Positions 1 through 12,354 are shown, numbered from the stretch's first letter. The stretch: DNA of 64,000 nt from Mytilus galloprovincialis (GCF_965363235.1 NC_134846.1:72700724-72764723), one strand, 5' to 3'. A program made the numbers and translations. The notes: generated from the letters alone by a model not told the origin.

Positions 1-368
1 TTATTTTACATTTGTATGTGTCACTATACGTGAGCTACAATAAACGATGATGTTCCTTCAATCCTTATTAAACGTGTTTGTTTAACTTTATTATGATAAG
101 TTATAAGCAAAAATTATTTTCAAGAAATTTCTATAGCCTTGTCCTGTTTGAATTTGTCCATGTGAAACAATTTCTGTGTGTGTGTGTTTTCGGGTCTTTT
201 TGTCATATGTTTTGATTTTTTATCACACTTACTGAAATAATAAATACAGAGAAATAATGAGATACCGAAACAATCAATGAAAAACTATAGAAAGATAAAA
301 GAGATAAGACACAAAACTCCCAGCTTTTGCAAATCTAAATATTTAAATTGTGTGTTGAATTTTCTTAC

Positions 369-551
369 TTGCAATTGGTGATGTTTCCAATGTTAATTGG
401 GTCACTGCCTCTATTTCCGTTGTATCTAACGGAGAGGCCATGATACTAAAGTTATCGTTACATGCAGAGTATCCAGCATCCCATCCATGTTGTTGTGACA
501 GTTTTATTAACTCGTGTCCGTTATATACTGCCCAGGAAAACACATAGGAAC
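369..551 (-). CDS. Possible internal exon of an unrecognised gene
   Basis: An open frame of 61 codons is flanked by good splice signals. Upstream on the minus strand a pyrimidine-rich tract ends in TTTTAG at 552-553, and downstream there is a GTAAGAA donor at 362-368. The exon is phase-symmetric. The peptide is balanced in composition (for example VYNGHELIKLSQQ, then GWDAGYSACNDN). The open frame also continues upstream to 606 through a hydrophobic stretch, so it could instead be a small membrane-anchored protein with a start at 604-606. I do not recognise the family, and no partner exons were found. Confidence 0.3.
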
Positions 552-599
552 CTAAAATTAAGAAAAGAAATACAAAAAAGGATGATATTGGTTCTAATA

Positions 600-690
600 A
601 ACTCACTATAGATACCAGGTTTATATTTTTTTCACAACAGGCGCGCTTTTCGCCTATGAAAGACTCATCACACTTGAAAACAAATGAATA
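600..690 (-). repeat. Decayed retrozyme-family fragment
   Basis: The run ATAGATACCAGG, a mutated copy of the ribozyme core, then GACTCATCA matches the order of landmarks in the intact units near 31 kb. The catalytic positions are no longer intact. Confidence 0.45.
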
Positions 691-691
691 T

Positions 692-1700
692 CTAACATTC
701 TCATCTCATGGCTTATAATATTGCAGATTAAATTTCCAAATGTTGTGATCAGTGACAAAAAATATATATGTTGCGAGATGAATTCAATATGTAATACAAT
801 AAATACACTTAGAGGAGATATTATGCTCACACTCGGTTAAAAGTTTAAGAAATAAAAATATGCATGTTGGAAAAAAAAAAAAATCATATTCAAATCTCAT
901 AATGATGCATTTCCCATTTGGTAATAGTGGTAAAATTTAAATTCAAATTCCAAAGTACAGTATCATAAATTTTTGACTGAGACATAAACAGTTATATAGG
1001 AATCGAATTTACGTACACGAAGAGTAACTGTTTGTTCGATAGTTTATTTTTAATAGACAAGCAAATTAGATAAATAAAGAATCTCCTTTTCTGGAGTTAA
1101 AAACACTTCACTACAAACAATATTGGCTAAGAAATTTATCCTTATACTTCTATTGGCAAAGTGCCACATCAATGCCTACTTTACAAGTTGGAATATAACA
1201 GGTTTAATCCTAAAACGTTTACATTTAAAGTCTCCAATATCCGTGTTAAAGTTGTTTTTAATATTTAGTATTATTAAGTGGACTTTGAAATTATTAAGTT
1301 TTATTTTTTAATCTGTAACATTATAATCTGTGTCCCTTGAGTACCCTATAGACTGGCAATTTAAAATTATCCTAACCCATAAGAGGCTTTTTCTTATTTT
1401 CTCTCAAGGACAGGTAAAAAGGTTTTTTCTCTTCTTTTTTCCCCCTACTTTAAATATTTTATTTTACTACTGGTTGTGAACAATGTCCCTTAGCGCTACA
1501 ACAATATAGAAAAGGTACTGCAAAAGCAAATTTAATATCGATATCAGTCAAAGTATAAGTCAAACTTACATTAAAGTCTATAAACATATATTTACACCGT
1601 TATATTAACACATACCCAAAATATTTATATAGAAAATAATGCATTCTTACAACTTTTATTGGGTGTTAATTTTAAATACAAATTGCACAGCACAACATTA
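692..1700. other. No gene seen
   Basis: AT-rich sequence with only short open frames and no flanking splice signals or protein-like composition that I could support. Confidence 0.5.
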
Positions 1701-1714
1701 TATTGAGTGTTATT

Positions 1715-1985
1715 AAAGTAAAGGCAACAGTAGTATACCGCTGTTCGAAATTTATAAATCGATTGAGAGAAAAACAAATCCGGGTTACAAACACATCAAA
1801 TATAAGAGGAGAACTACGACACAACAGAAACGCAACATTGAAATGTAACACGCACAGAAACGAACTATCATATAACTATGGTCATTTTCCTGACTTGGTA
1901 CAGGACATTTTAAGAAAAAATGGTGGGTTAAACCTGGTTTATTGGCATCATCATGTGCTTTATCAGTTATTAGAATCTAGTCTCG
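1715..1985 (+). repeat. Dispersed repeat family B
   Basis: Begins AAAGGCAACAGTAGTATACC and passes through ATATAAGAGGAGAAC. It ends in a conserved tail (CTGACTTGGTACAGGACATT, then GGTGGGTTAAACCTGG). The same ordered blocks recur near 8.1, 17.8, 18.8, 21.8, 25.4 and 40.7 kb on the plus strand, and on the minus strand near 12.4, 13.3 and 25.2 kb. The short open frame inside it is a by-product of the repeat. Confidence 0.75.
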
Positions 1986-2009
1986 GTTGAAAAAAAAATA
2001 CAACAAAAA

Positions 2010-2290
2010 GATGATTTCTTCCAATTGATACGATACTCCCGGGTTTCTATTTCCTATCACGATTTCCTTGATAGAGGACTGCTGCTCACAAGGAAGCTAT
2101 TAAACCAAGAGTTTCAAATGTTGAAGTTGAAATCATCCCTTCGTAAATTTTACGGACGCCATCACGAGTTAGTTTACCGTTATGAAATACCCATTTCACA
2201 GATGATTTCGGATATGTTGCTTAAGTTGTAACTACTATCTCCTTCCCTTTTCACGAATGTGACCTACCGAATTAGACTATTTACCTGATT
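2010..2290 (+). pseudogene. Penelope-like element, C-terminal RT fragment
   Basis: The translation contains YHDFLDRGLLLTRKLLNQE and LRKFYGRHHELV. These blocks recur in the fuller fragment at 33.3-33.6 kb, where they follow a YIDD-containing reverse transcriptase domain. Only the region after the RT core survives. It is 5'-truncated, lacks a start codon of its own, and has a premature end relative to the 33-kb copy. It runs directly into the repeat A tail, as the 33-kb copy does. Confidence 0.7.
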
Positions 2291-2540
2291 TGTAATAACA
2301 TAAGCAACACGATGGGTGCCACATTTGGAGCAGGATCTGTTTACCCTTCCGGAGCACCTGGGATCACCCTAGTTTTTGGTGTGGTTCGTTTTGCTTAGTC
2401 TTTAGTTGTCAATGTTGTGTCTGATGTACTATTATTTGTCTGTTTGTCATTTTTTTAGCCATGGCGTTGTCTGCTTATTTTTTATCTAAGAGTTTGACTG
2501 TCCCTTTGGTATCTTTTGCCCCTCTTTTAAAGTCGAGGAA
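2290..2540 (+). repeat. Dispersed repeat family A (Penelope-associated tail)
   Basis: Landmarks in order: AGCAACACGATGGGTGCCAC, GGAGCAGGATCTG, CCCTTCCGGAGCACCTG, CTTAGTCTTTAGTTG, then GAGTTTGACTGTCCCTTTGG. The same chain follows the RT fragment at 33.6 kb and also appears alone at several places, as expected for heavily 5'-truncated copies of one retroelement. Confidence 0.75.
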
Positions 2541-2649
2541 CAGTAAATGGACTATGTCACAGATTTTAGTCAAACTTTGCATATTGCATACAACTTTGGC
2601 ATTACTGAAAAATCGGAAAAATAATGCATTCATCTTTTTTAATTTCTGA

Positions 2650-3560
2650 AATATGAACGATCGAATAATTTCGAAATAGGTGAATATGTGTATATGGAAA
2701 GAACATAAAAATTCGCAAATAACGATATTACATTAGACATTAAATCATCCAATCTATAATTTCAAATCCATAGATTGTTGTATATTTGTTGCTGATACAT
2801 TAATTTCCGCTTTAATGATATAAAATAATTATATGGTCACCGACTCCGTAAGAAGTGAAGATGTTAAATAATTGACGTGTTACGGCCTACAATGCTATGA
2901 TGTTACGATTATTTCGCCGTTTAGTGGTATTTTTTTTCAACTAAATGACCACTCTGAATATACGAAGTCGTTGAACCTATTATCATTTTACATCATAAGA
3001 ACAAAATTGACGTACCAACAGGATACAGTTCTATGGATTTGGAATTGGAGATTGGATGATGTAATCAAAACCCTTGATTTAATCATTTTCTTATTGATTA
3101 TTATTTATTATAATGGTACTTTCCACATAATGATGTATATGCTATAAACAAAAAGTTTACCTTACAATAAAAGAATAAAAATTAGTATTATAGCGTGAAT
3201 TTTAGAAACAAATAACTACATAGTGTGTTTTATCAATCTTCTATGATCACAAGTTCATTGTACACATCAAAATCACTCAAAATAAAGTATTTTTAATTCA
3301 AAGAATAATCAGTGAATCAAAATAGTTGAAATATTTTACCATACAGGCTGGATAACGTCTAACAATATTCTAAGTAGATTTAAAGCAGAGGAATACTAAC
3401 GTTACGCATTCCATGGCTTATATTAAAGGGGCATTAGCTACGACATGTGAAAAAATAAACGATGATTTATTTATTTTTTTCAATCATTAATGAAAGTGAA
3501 ACAGTGAAAAAAATATCACTATAACAGCCATTTTGGTTCACTCTTATCCTTCCACATTTG
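2650..3560. other. No gene seen
   Basis: AT-rich sequence. The longest open frame (2872-3147) has no homology that I recognise and no supporting signals. Confidence 0.5.
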
Positions 3561-3564
3561 GAAA

Positions 3565-3890
3565 AATGTTGTTTAGTATGGGGAAACTGTCACAAGTTTT
3601 TAAATGACATCTTACAAAAATTGCAAAAAGGCAGCTTGGATTATTTTAAACGAACACGATAAACATGAACTGCCACCAAAATATCTATTAAGCTCATTCA
3701 TAGTAAACAATCGTACAGTACTTGACTTTCACCATCAGGTATTCTCATTGTCCCTAAACCATTTACAGAATTAAAAAAATAAAGTTTTTCTTTTAGTGGT
3801 CCAAAAGTGTGGAATTCACTATCCATCGAAATTAAAAAAATTAAAACTGTATAACTGCATTCAAATATTCTTACAGGTCATTATATTTTT
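3565..3890 (+). pseudogene. Non-LTR retrotransposon RT C-terminal remnant
   Basis: Spread over shifting frames are CCLVWGN, KLQKGS/AAWIILNEHD, ELPPKYLLSS and SGPKVWNSLSIEIK. This order (VWG, LQKRAARIIL, then GPxxWNxLPxxIK) is the classic end of LINE reverse transcriptases. At least one frameshift and a stop interrupt it. Confidence 0.6.
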
Positions 3891-3959
3891 TTAACGTGTG
3901 AAGTTTATAAGTTAAACCACAATGTATAATTCAGGTGTATTATTTTTGTTATATTTTTG

Positions 3960-4090
3960 TACATATATACATCTGGTCCTCAGTGCTCTTCAACTTTGTA
4001 CTTGTTTTGGCTTTCGAACTTTTTTCATCTGAGCGTCACTGTTTAGTCTTGTGTGGACGAAACGCACGTCTGGCGTATTAGATTTTAAAC
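3960..4090 (+). repeat. Retrozyme-family fragment with dead hammerhead
   Basis: Contains TCCTCAGTGCTCTTCAAC, then a hammerhead-like block at 4033-4076 on the plus strand. Stem I halves GCGTCA and TGGCGT and stem II are present. The conserved CTGATGA is replaced by CTGTTTA and stem III is mismatched, so cleavage is not expected. Confidence 0.7.
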
Positions 4091-4394
4091 CTCATACCTT
4101 CTGTTAGCTCTTATTCGTGTGTGTCTCTGTCCTATATGTTCTCCCATTTATTTGTATTGTAGTCTTGTCATGTAATGTTGTCATTTCAATGTTATATTTA
4201 ACATTGCCATAAAAACGAGAGGTTTGGCATGCCACAAAACCGTTTCAACCCACCATTTTTTTCTTAATGTGTCATTGTTATATTATAGGTCGTTTCTGTG
4301 TGTGTTACATTTTAATGTTGTGTATCTGTTGTGTCGTAGTTTTCCTCTAATATTTGGTACGTTTTCCTCAGTTTTAGTTTGTAACCCGGATTTA

Positions 4395-4396
<2 letters not shown>

Positions 4397-4476
<80 letters not shown>
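4397..4476. repeat. (TTA)n microsatellite
   Basis: About 26 perfect trinucleotide units. It generates spurious poly-Leu and poly-Asn open frames on the two strands. Confidence 0.98.
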
Positions 4477-4477
<1 letters not shown>

Positions 4478-4499
4478 ACATGAGCAAAGAAGCATCTCT

Positions 4500-6600
4500 C
4501 ATGAACTATTGACTTGTAAGTGAATAATTTGACCTCATTAAATCCGTATAAGTCATGTTAACTTTAATTGATCCATAGAGATTGATAAGACACAAACTAG
4601 GCGTGTTCATTTATTAAATGGAACAGATGTCAACATTGGAAGTGAAACAAGGATAAACCATTTCGACTGATTCGATCTGGAAAAACTCATTCCTATACAT
4701 GTAAAAACTTATATTAACGTGTGTGTTTTACTTCAAATATGAAATCAAACAGGCCTAGAAAAACCGAATTGCACGAAATCGCAATCTATTTATTTCTGTG
4801 TTTATATTTATATCGGGTTATATGACCATCGGCATTTTTTGGAGGTTTATTATATGGCGTGAAGACTTCAATATACATGAAATGCTATTGAGTTGATGCA
4901 TCTTAAATTGTTTAAAAAGTTTCCTGCTCGAACATCTAATAATGTTATGTAATTAATGTACTGAGATATCACCCGCACTCGGTTACTTTAAGAAATGATA
5001 ATCAACTGCAAACACGCACACATTCTATGTATGTTGGCGTTTGGTTTTGTTGCAGCTTAGTGTTTCTGTTGTTCCGTTGTTTTCCTCTTATAGTTTCCCT
5101 CGGTTTTAAATTGTTACCGGCTTTGTTTTTCGCGTAATCGATTTATGACTATTGAACAGCGGTAAAGTATTGTTGTCTTTATATTTTTTACTATAGGAAC
5201 CTATAAATATTGTTTTAAGAAATATGATAGGGGATATGATATAATCAATTCAGATGATAATAAGTATATGCAATTATACATTGTACAGTTTTCCAAAAAC
5301 TGAATACTAATTATCATTTGGTAAAACATTTTTCACTCAACTTGGACACCTTTATTAACTGCACAAACTATTTGCTTTTAAGTAAAGTCCTGACTTTTTC
5401 GTCAAAACCAATTGTTAGAAATTACTTAAAAATATAAATAATAAATTTCATATTCATAGCACAAATAAGCTAGGATGAAATGAAAATTTTCTCAAATCTG
5501 AATCGTTTTTCATTGTTTTAATGTGTAATTTGCGAATATCATTTAAAAAAAGCCAAACAAAAGAGAAATTTCGGTACTCCATTTACTCCTTGCAACACAA
5601 ATATTTTTATTTTCATATGCAAATTATTTTATTTAACGGCATTTTGTTCAAAGTTATATTTGTCTGTCTGATTTTTTTTTCGTTCATATCTTTATACAGG
5701 ATTTATTAATAAAAATCATTAAACCTTTAATAAAATTAGTCCTTAAATTTCGAAAAAAATATAAACATGTGTACATATATTAACGATTCTAACAAGTGAA
5801 ATTTGTTGTAGAATAAAAATAGTTATTAACAATAAATAGATATTTTTCAAAACGTATTTTATGAACGATATATATAGCCTTTTTTTCAAATATGTATTCA
5901 ATTTTATACAAATATCAAAGATATGTAGATAATTTTCAAGAAGCTCTTTTATACAGATAAGAAAGATATATAAATATCTTTTTCGAAATCTTATTTTATA
6001 CAAATACCATTGCAAATTTAAAGTATTTTTCAAAAAGCATTTTAATAAAGATATCAAAGATATATATATTCATACTTTCTGAAAAGGGTTTTCGAGTATG
6101 ATGTACATGCTTTTCTGTTATAAACTACATCACCGTTTTTATGATGTGGTTTTTTTAAGGACTATCTTAACATATATGTTTTTAAACAGCAGAAAGTAGC
6201 ACAATTTTGTTATTCTTAAACTGACATTAATGTACGATGTGTTGTATTAGACAAAATAGCACCATCCGCCCATTAAAATATATCAATATATAATTCACTG
6301 TCATTTACAATAACGTGATTGAAAATAAAACCGTGTCATTCTAACCCAAACCTTCATTCTATTATTTATGATATCCTTTCAAGTAATACACTCGTTAGAC
6401 CACATTTATAAGATACCAATATGTGCTTTCGGAAGACAATTTTACATTTCGAGAATACAAAACAATACATATATATTTGAATGAATACTATATCGCTGAG
6501 AAAAAAAGATTTCATCATGAAAGCAATGACGAATGTGTTCAACTGAAAGACCTTTTAGAATTTAAGACGTAATTTCTGTATGCGTTCTTCTTCACGGGAT
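4500..6600. other. No gene seen; AT-rich, weak tandem repeat at 5800-6060
   Basis: Very AT-rich. Between about 5800 and 6060 a degenerate unit recurs roughly four times, built around TTTTCAAA, then TTTTATACA/AATAAA, then AAAGATATATA. No protein or RNA gene could be supported. Confidence 0.5.
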
Positions 6601-6601
6601 A

Positions 6602-7203
6602 GAGTGGGGTGCTCATTTTCGCAACATCTTTCCATGTTTTCTACAGTTTATGTTCAGGTCTAAATGTTTTTGAAGTATACTGATATTTCTATATGAAGAT
6701 AATTTCAAATGCAAAATATACTTAAGCTTGAAAACCGGTTTGTTTTAAGAAAATCATCTGAAAAGTAAGATTAAAGGGTGTTTGAAATTTCCGGATGTTT
6801 TGTCAATGGGGGACACATATTCGCCGTTTTTACACATCTATTTAAAACCAAATAACCGCAGCTTTTATCAAATCAATTGCATTATAGATGAATAGCAGAC
6901 ATTTCAAAGGTATAAAGAATTCAAAATTAGGGCATTCAGTCAAATATTTACTTAGAAATACTTCTTTGAAATCGTGTTTTTTATTCAGGAAATTGTCCGA
7001 AAATCGTTGTCCGTTTTTCGGTCATTTTCGGTAGGAGCCGCAATATTGTCTCAGTTTAAAAGAATATCATATTTGTTATAAAAATATAATTTACGGGAAT
7101 TTACGGGTACATTTCTTCCTTTTCAGGCATCCTTTGAAGTTTTTACACCTCAAAATCCTTAAACGGCGAAATTGTGTCCCCGGCGAAAATGAGCACCCCA
7201 CTC
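6602..7203. mobile_element. 602-bp inverted-repeat element with TA duplication (MITE-like)
   Basis: The left end GAGTGGGGTGCTCATTTTCG(C) at 6602-6622 is matched perfectly by its reverse complement at 7183-7203, and each end is flanked by TA (6600-6601 and 7204-7205). A second inner pair, GGACACATATTCGCCG near 6811 and CGGCGAAATTGTGTCC near 7163, is also inverted. No transposase is encoded. The TA duplication suggests mobilisation by a Tc1/mariner-type enzyme. Confidence 0.8.
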
Positions 7204-7209
7204 TAACTT

Positions 7210-8030
7210 GAATATATATCACATACGTTTTTAAAGGATTTGGTAATTTTGATTTATTTCTCTTTCTGGTCAGCAATATTGAAAAATTAGTTATAACATT
7301 TAGGCGTAATGTCTTTAAGTGTTTATGATACCGAAATAAATCGATGCGTCCTACGTACCTGTAAAGACAGCATAGGTGAAAAACAGAAGAAAATATCTCA
7401 TCCTGCAATTTGCAGCGTGTCAGGTCTTATAGCATTATATCACTTCGACGCAAATCGGAACATTGAAAAAAAAACAATTCTTTGGCCGTACTATATCTGT
7501 TTATTATATAAATTAGTATTTATTCAAATAAACGATATTGATTATCAAATGGCCCTTTCTTTCTTCATCGACCAGTACCAACTGTGTTAATTAAATTATA
7601 TTAGAGTTATACTTTATGTGTTTACTTCGTTTTTAGATATTGTTTGTCAATTTATAGATATACTACTTGAAATCCGCAACTGTTAAATACAATAAAGAAG
7701 GAATATCCCAAGATCAACCTCACAGTTGCATTCGATCTAGCTTTATAAATTTTTCGGAAAACTAAAGAATTCTTTTTACAAACTTAATTGATTTTTTGCA
7801 TATAATTCTGAAAACTGTTAACAATGACGACGATAAATCCCCAGACAAAATTTATTATATCTCTTAATGCACGACAAACACCCGTGACATCCATAATTAG
7901 AAATGATGTTTGTCAGTTTTAAAGTTATATTCAAATAACTAGATCAAAAGTAATCAAATTTTGGTAGTATTCAATGTCAGTAGAATATTATATATATATG
8001 AATATCGTAAAGATTTGTCAGTACACTATA
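7210..8030. other. No gene seen
   Basis: The open frame at 7309-7590 lacks a recognisable domain or splice context. The rest is AT-rich. Confidence 0.45.
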
Positions 8031-8035
8031 TTGAT

Positions 8036-8690
8036 ATAGAATAATTTTTGTCAGTACTCTCATCTCTTTAACATTGTCAGAAGTCATGAAAGTATATATA
8101 AAGGCAACAGTAGTATACCGCTGTTCAAAACTCATAAATCCATGGACAAAAAACAAAATCGGGGTAACAAGCTAAAACCGAGGGAAACGCATTAAATATA
8201 AGAGGAGAACAACGACATAACACTAAAATGTAACACACATAGACAAAATCCCACAAGAATAACAAATATAACATATATATATTTAACATCAAAACCAAAT
8301 ACATGAATTTGGGATAGACAAGTACCGTGACACGTCTTATCGCAATGTGAATTTACACTCAAAAATAAGAGAAAACAAACGACACAACGTTATAATGTAA
8401 TACACACAGAAACGAACTATAATGTAACAATGGCCATATTCCTGACTGTATACCTTTTGTCAGTACACTATACGCACAAAGTACACCGTTGACAGAAAAA
8501 AAACATGAATATCGTATACATTTGTCAATACATTATACGAATATACTATACATTTGTAAGTAGAATATATAAATACATGATACTTTGTCAATACACTATA
8601 TGAATAAAGTATACCTTTGTCAGTACACAAGTATTGTATAGTATACAATTGTCAGTAGAATATATGAAACATTTATACAAATGAATATAG
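8036..8690. repeat. Degenerate minisatellite, split by an inserted repeat
   Basis: The phrase TTTGTCAGTACACTATA with nearby GAATA(T/A)AGTATACC recurs about eight times at 8036-8100 and 8455-8690. The intervening stretch is a family B repeat, so the array is older than that insertion. Confidence 0.65.
8097..8455 (+). repeat. Dispersed repeat family B, inserted in a minisatellite
   Basis: Starts AAAGGCAACAGTAGTATACC, continues ATCCATGGACAAAAAACAAA and ATATAAGAGGAGAACAACG, and ends at the CATATTCCTGACT tail. It closely matches the copy at 40.7 kb. Confidence 0.75.
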
Positions 8691-9039
8691 TACACCTGGT
8701 GTGTATGGGTGGGGATAAACACAAATGGATTGGCCAAACAAGGTAAGACAATGTTTGTCTGCAGAATACGTCTTTTGTGTATGTATGCATCTGCAGCTTT
8801 GAGCGAATTAGTCTGCTTATACTTTTAACTTTCTATGTTTTTAAAAGAGATGTGATAAGGCTATGTTTCTTTTCATGTGAAGAAAAATATCCTTTTAAGT
8901 GTGGTTGTTGTCCATTTTTAAATTTACCAATTATCATGTGTAAAATTCCATTTTAAGTCAAACATACAAACTTTAATTCATGTTTTGCCTCAAGTGTCAA
9001 ATACTACAGGCAAATCAGTCATTGTCTTTTATTAAAAGA

Positions 9040-9285
9040 GGGACGAAAGATACCAAAGGGACAGTCAAACTCATAAATCTAAAACAAACTGACAACGCCA
9101 TGGCTAAAAATGAAAAAAGACAAACAGAAAAACAATAGTACACATGACACAACATAGAAAACTAAAGAATAAACAACACGAACCCCACCAAAAACTAGGG
9201 GTGATCTCAGGTGCTCCGGAAGGGTAAGCAGATCCTGCTCCACATGTGGCACCCGTCGTGTATTATTGTATCGGAGAAGCAGCAA
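9040..9285 (-). repeat. Dispersed repeat family A tail, reverse orientation
   Basis: On the minus strand it reads ACGGGTGCCACATGTGGAGC, CTTCCGGAGCACCTGAGATC, then GTTTGACTGTCCCTTTGG. No RT sequence is attached. Confidence 0.75.
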
Positions 9286-9289
9286 ATGC

Positions 9290-10970
9290 CCTTTTAAGTT
9301 TTGGTTTGATCGATGCGGAATAGTGTCCTTAAAATATCAATAAAGTTCACTTTTATAAATGTCCATATCTGAAATTCCGCCAGCACATCATTAGATTACT
9401 TGATTTTCATGTTCATGATTTCTTTTTTAATGGATTTTGAAATTTTTTATTTAAATCTGCTGATTCATCTGAGAAAAATAAGAAGTATGTTATGCATTAT
9501 TCTGCAGCGACATTCTTTCCTAAAATTCTTTTCAATGACTTTTTATTTTTGTAAAATTATTAAAAAATATCAAAAGGTTGAACAAAATTAAACTCAAACC
9601 AGAAATTCATTGGTGATTTAACAAAACCATACTTAAAATCTCTTTTATCAGAAACGGTACCCGTTTCATTGCACCAAACCCGATTTTTGGAAGTGAGTAT
9701 CTCTCCAGTGATGCCTGAGACCAAAATATTTGAAACACCAAAACCGAATCCAAACGCAGAAGAGCTGATAAAACTTAAAACCTAAACCCGGAAAAGGAAT
9801 CCGAGCTATGCACGAGAGAGATACATTCCTTGACCTAAAATAATTTTAAGTTCGAAATCAAAACTATTTTTTGAGAGTTTATTTTCATATTAAAATGTTT
9901 TGTTTTACATGGTTACAGAAGCAAATTTTTTGATAACAGCTATCTGAATACAAACTTTGTCCTTTTTATTGCATAATTGCTTTTTAAAATCCAATTTACA
10001 TATGCTCTGATATTGCTTGTCAATAAATAAAGTAGAAAATGCTTTCATATAAACCTTTAAAATTTGGGCCAAAGTCTTTGAACAGTCAATAACGTTGTAG
10101 GTTCTGATCGATCAAAAAACGTCAGGCAGCTGTTTATATAAATATATGTTTAGTACAGCAAGGTGAATAATACATTTTACATACCTGTCAAACTGCTTAT
10201 ATAATAAATCAAGTTAGGAGTCATCTGACGTATGGGTGAATCTTTATCAAAATATTTTTTATCGTTTACGACATGTGCAATTCAAAACCTTTTGAAATTC
10301 CGAGTCGTTTCATTCTTATGAAGTAATGCTTTAGACTTATAACCAGATATCGTCCATGTTTTCCATTTTCTTACAGACAAAAAAATTACAAAATTCGGCT
10401 ACTTCTAGTATAGTTGAGGTAGTTTATAATTAATTATGTATTCTTAACACCACCTGTCACATGTTTTGAGTTTTAAATCATAAACTGTCATTTTGTCTAG
10501 TATTTGTAATAATCTCTGCTGTTTTGTCAGAAAATATTTTAACTACTTTCCAAGTTTGACAATTTCAATGCCACAAGCTTCAATGTTTTTGATTGTGTTG
10601 AATGACTTAGTAGTATCTGTACTGGATTTTGGAATTGTGACAGTAGTTTTGGCATAAGAAATAACACATCTCTTTTTTTTTATATTGATATGAATATCTG
10701 TCATTTGTTTCTAGGGATCTGAGAATACAATGATTGTCTTGGTCACATTGGTGTTTTTCGCAGAGCCACAGTATTTCTTTTCTCAAATCTTAGGAATACT
10801 CGAATAACAGATTTTGCTTGAGTAAATGCATTTAAATCATGTCGCTCTAATTTACAATTAGAGAAATGCATTCATGTGCTGAACTGATGAGCAATATACT
10901 ATGTTTAACTCTGTTGCAAACAGATTTATGATTGGAGTACCTGTGCGCAGGAATATCAAATTCATTGCTA
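9290..10970. other. No gene seen
   Basis: AT-rich sequence without protein-like frames. Part of 9650-9860 resembles repeat sequence, but I could not place it in a family here. Confidence 0.4.
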
Positions 10971-11284
10971 CATTATTGAATGTCCACTCCGTCATTTTCA
11001 CATGATGTTTCGCCCTTCAAAGTGCATCTGCTCAAACATTTTTTTCAGGATGGAGACTGCACAAATAGACACTTTGTTCTGAATGCACCACTGAAAAAGT
11101 TCCCACAGTCGTTAAATGACTTATTGACGAAGCTTATAACACTTGTATTGTATGACCTTCCTAAAAAAAAACTATCTCTCAAACTTATTGCTCAATTGAA
11201 AAATCGAATGCATCGTTTCGTTAAACAGTGATTTTCCTTTGAAAATAAAAATCGTAATGACACATTTCTTGAAAAACCATTTCA

Positions 11285-11700
11285 GTGTGTACTTGTACCT
11301 CATGTATCCCTGTGAGTTTGAGATTAGTGGTACTACCGAAACTAGGTCTGCTTCATATATTGATCTCTTCCACAATATTGACAGATATTGATGACTTCAA
11401 ACTAGAATCAATGACAAACGTGATAATTTCACCTTTCCAATTGTTAACTTCCCACTCCTCAGCAGGAACAAGCTCTCTTCTCACCGTATTGCGTTTACAT
11501 ATCTCAATTGAAACGTCACGCTCGTGCATAATCACACTACACAAAGCAGGATGAACTCCTTACACAAAAAAAAAACGACTGGGATCGACACTTCATAATT
11601 TCATCACCATCACACATTTGGCTGACCGATTTGATATGTCTTTGTCTCATCTTACAAGCGACATGTTTTCACAGTATTAGACCTCTAAATACCAGAACAG
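11285..11700 (+). pseudogene. Strongly decayed Penelope-like RT remnant
   Basis: In one frame YPCEFEISGTTETRSASYID lines up with YPIELEI..TTDT..SASYLD of the 33-kb fragment. After frame changes, FPIVNFPLLSRN matches the next block, and the TTCATAATTTC region corresponds to the YHDF block. Several stops and frameshifts make it non-functional. It is much older than the 33-kb copy. The open frame at 10980-11231 just upstream is unrecognised. Confidence 0.6.
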
Positions 11701-12354
11701 TCGTCTTATCTGTAGTTTCACCAATCGTGTCCTATTCTCGATTGTGATATTGTTTGCCGTTCTTCTCTTAATTGAAAAGAGCTGCCAAGTACTAGTATTC
11801 ATTATGTTGAGCTTGCTCCAAATTGATCTTTTTGTAATAGACTAGTAGACTTAAGGCCTGTGCTAAGTCTAGCACAAAAATAAGCAGGCTAAAAAGAACT
11901 ACCATCTCCGAATTGTTTATCAAGCAGTCGTCTAGGTACATGAATTTTTGAATAACCATCTGCCAATTCTACTACTTTTTGTGGGGTGAAGCACAAAGTC
12001 TGAAGGCTAATTTCCGTTAAAAATACTGATTCGTAAATACCATCTTTTTGAGCTCCACTTAAGAAATACAACAAAAATAACTTTGAGATGACAAAAGGCA
12101 CTGATCATCAAGAGCTTTATCAGTGGCATAAAAGGGCATGTGGTTCCAAAACTTGACTTCTTCCTTGAAGTATAATCGGCTGTTTGCTATTTATTTGATT
12201 TTTTTAGTCAATTGTGTTGTATATCTGTGATGTATGTTCATCCTGTTTTGTGAACTTGATTCTAATTATTGTCACATTAAGCAGTTTTGTCTGTTTGGAT
12301 TGCTTAACCAATTTTGTCAATATAACTGAACTATGAATAACTGTCATACAAGTG

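Noticed and set aside
4224..4495. Poly-leucine and poly-asparagine open frames on the two strands
   Set aside because: Both are translations of the TTA microsatellite with flanking repeat sequence.
7091..7408. 105-codon minus-strand frame
   Set aside because: It crosses the end of the 602-bp element, so half of it is transposon terminus.
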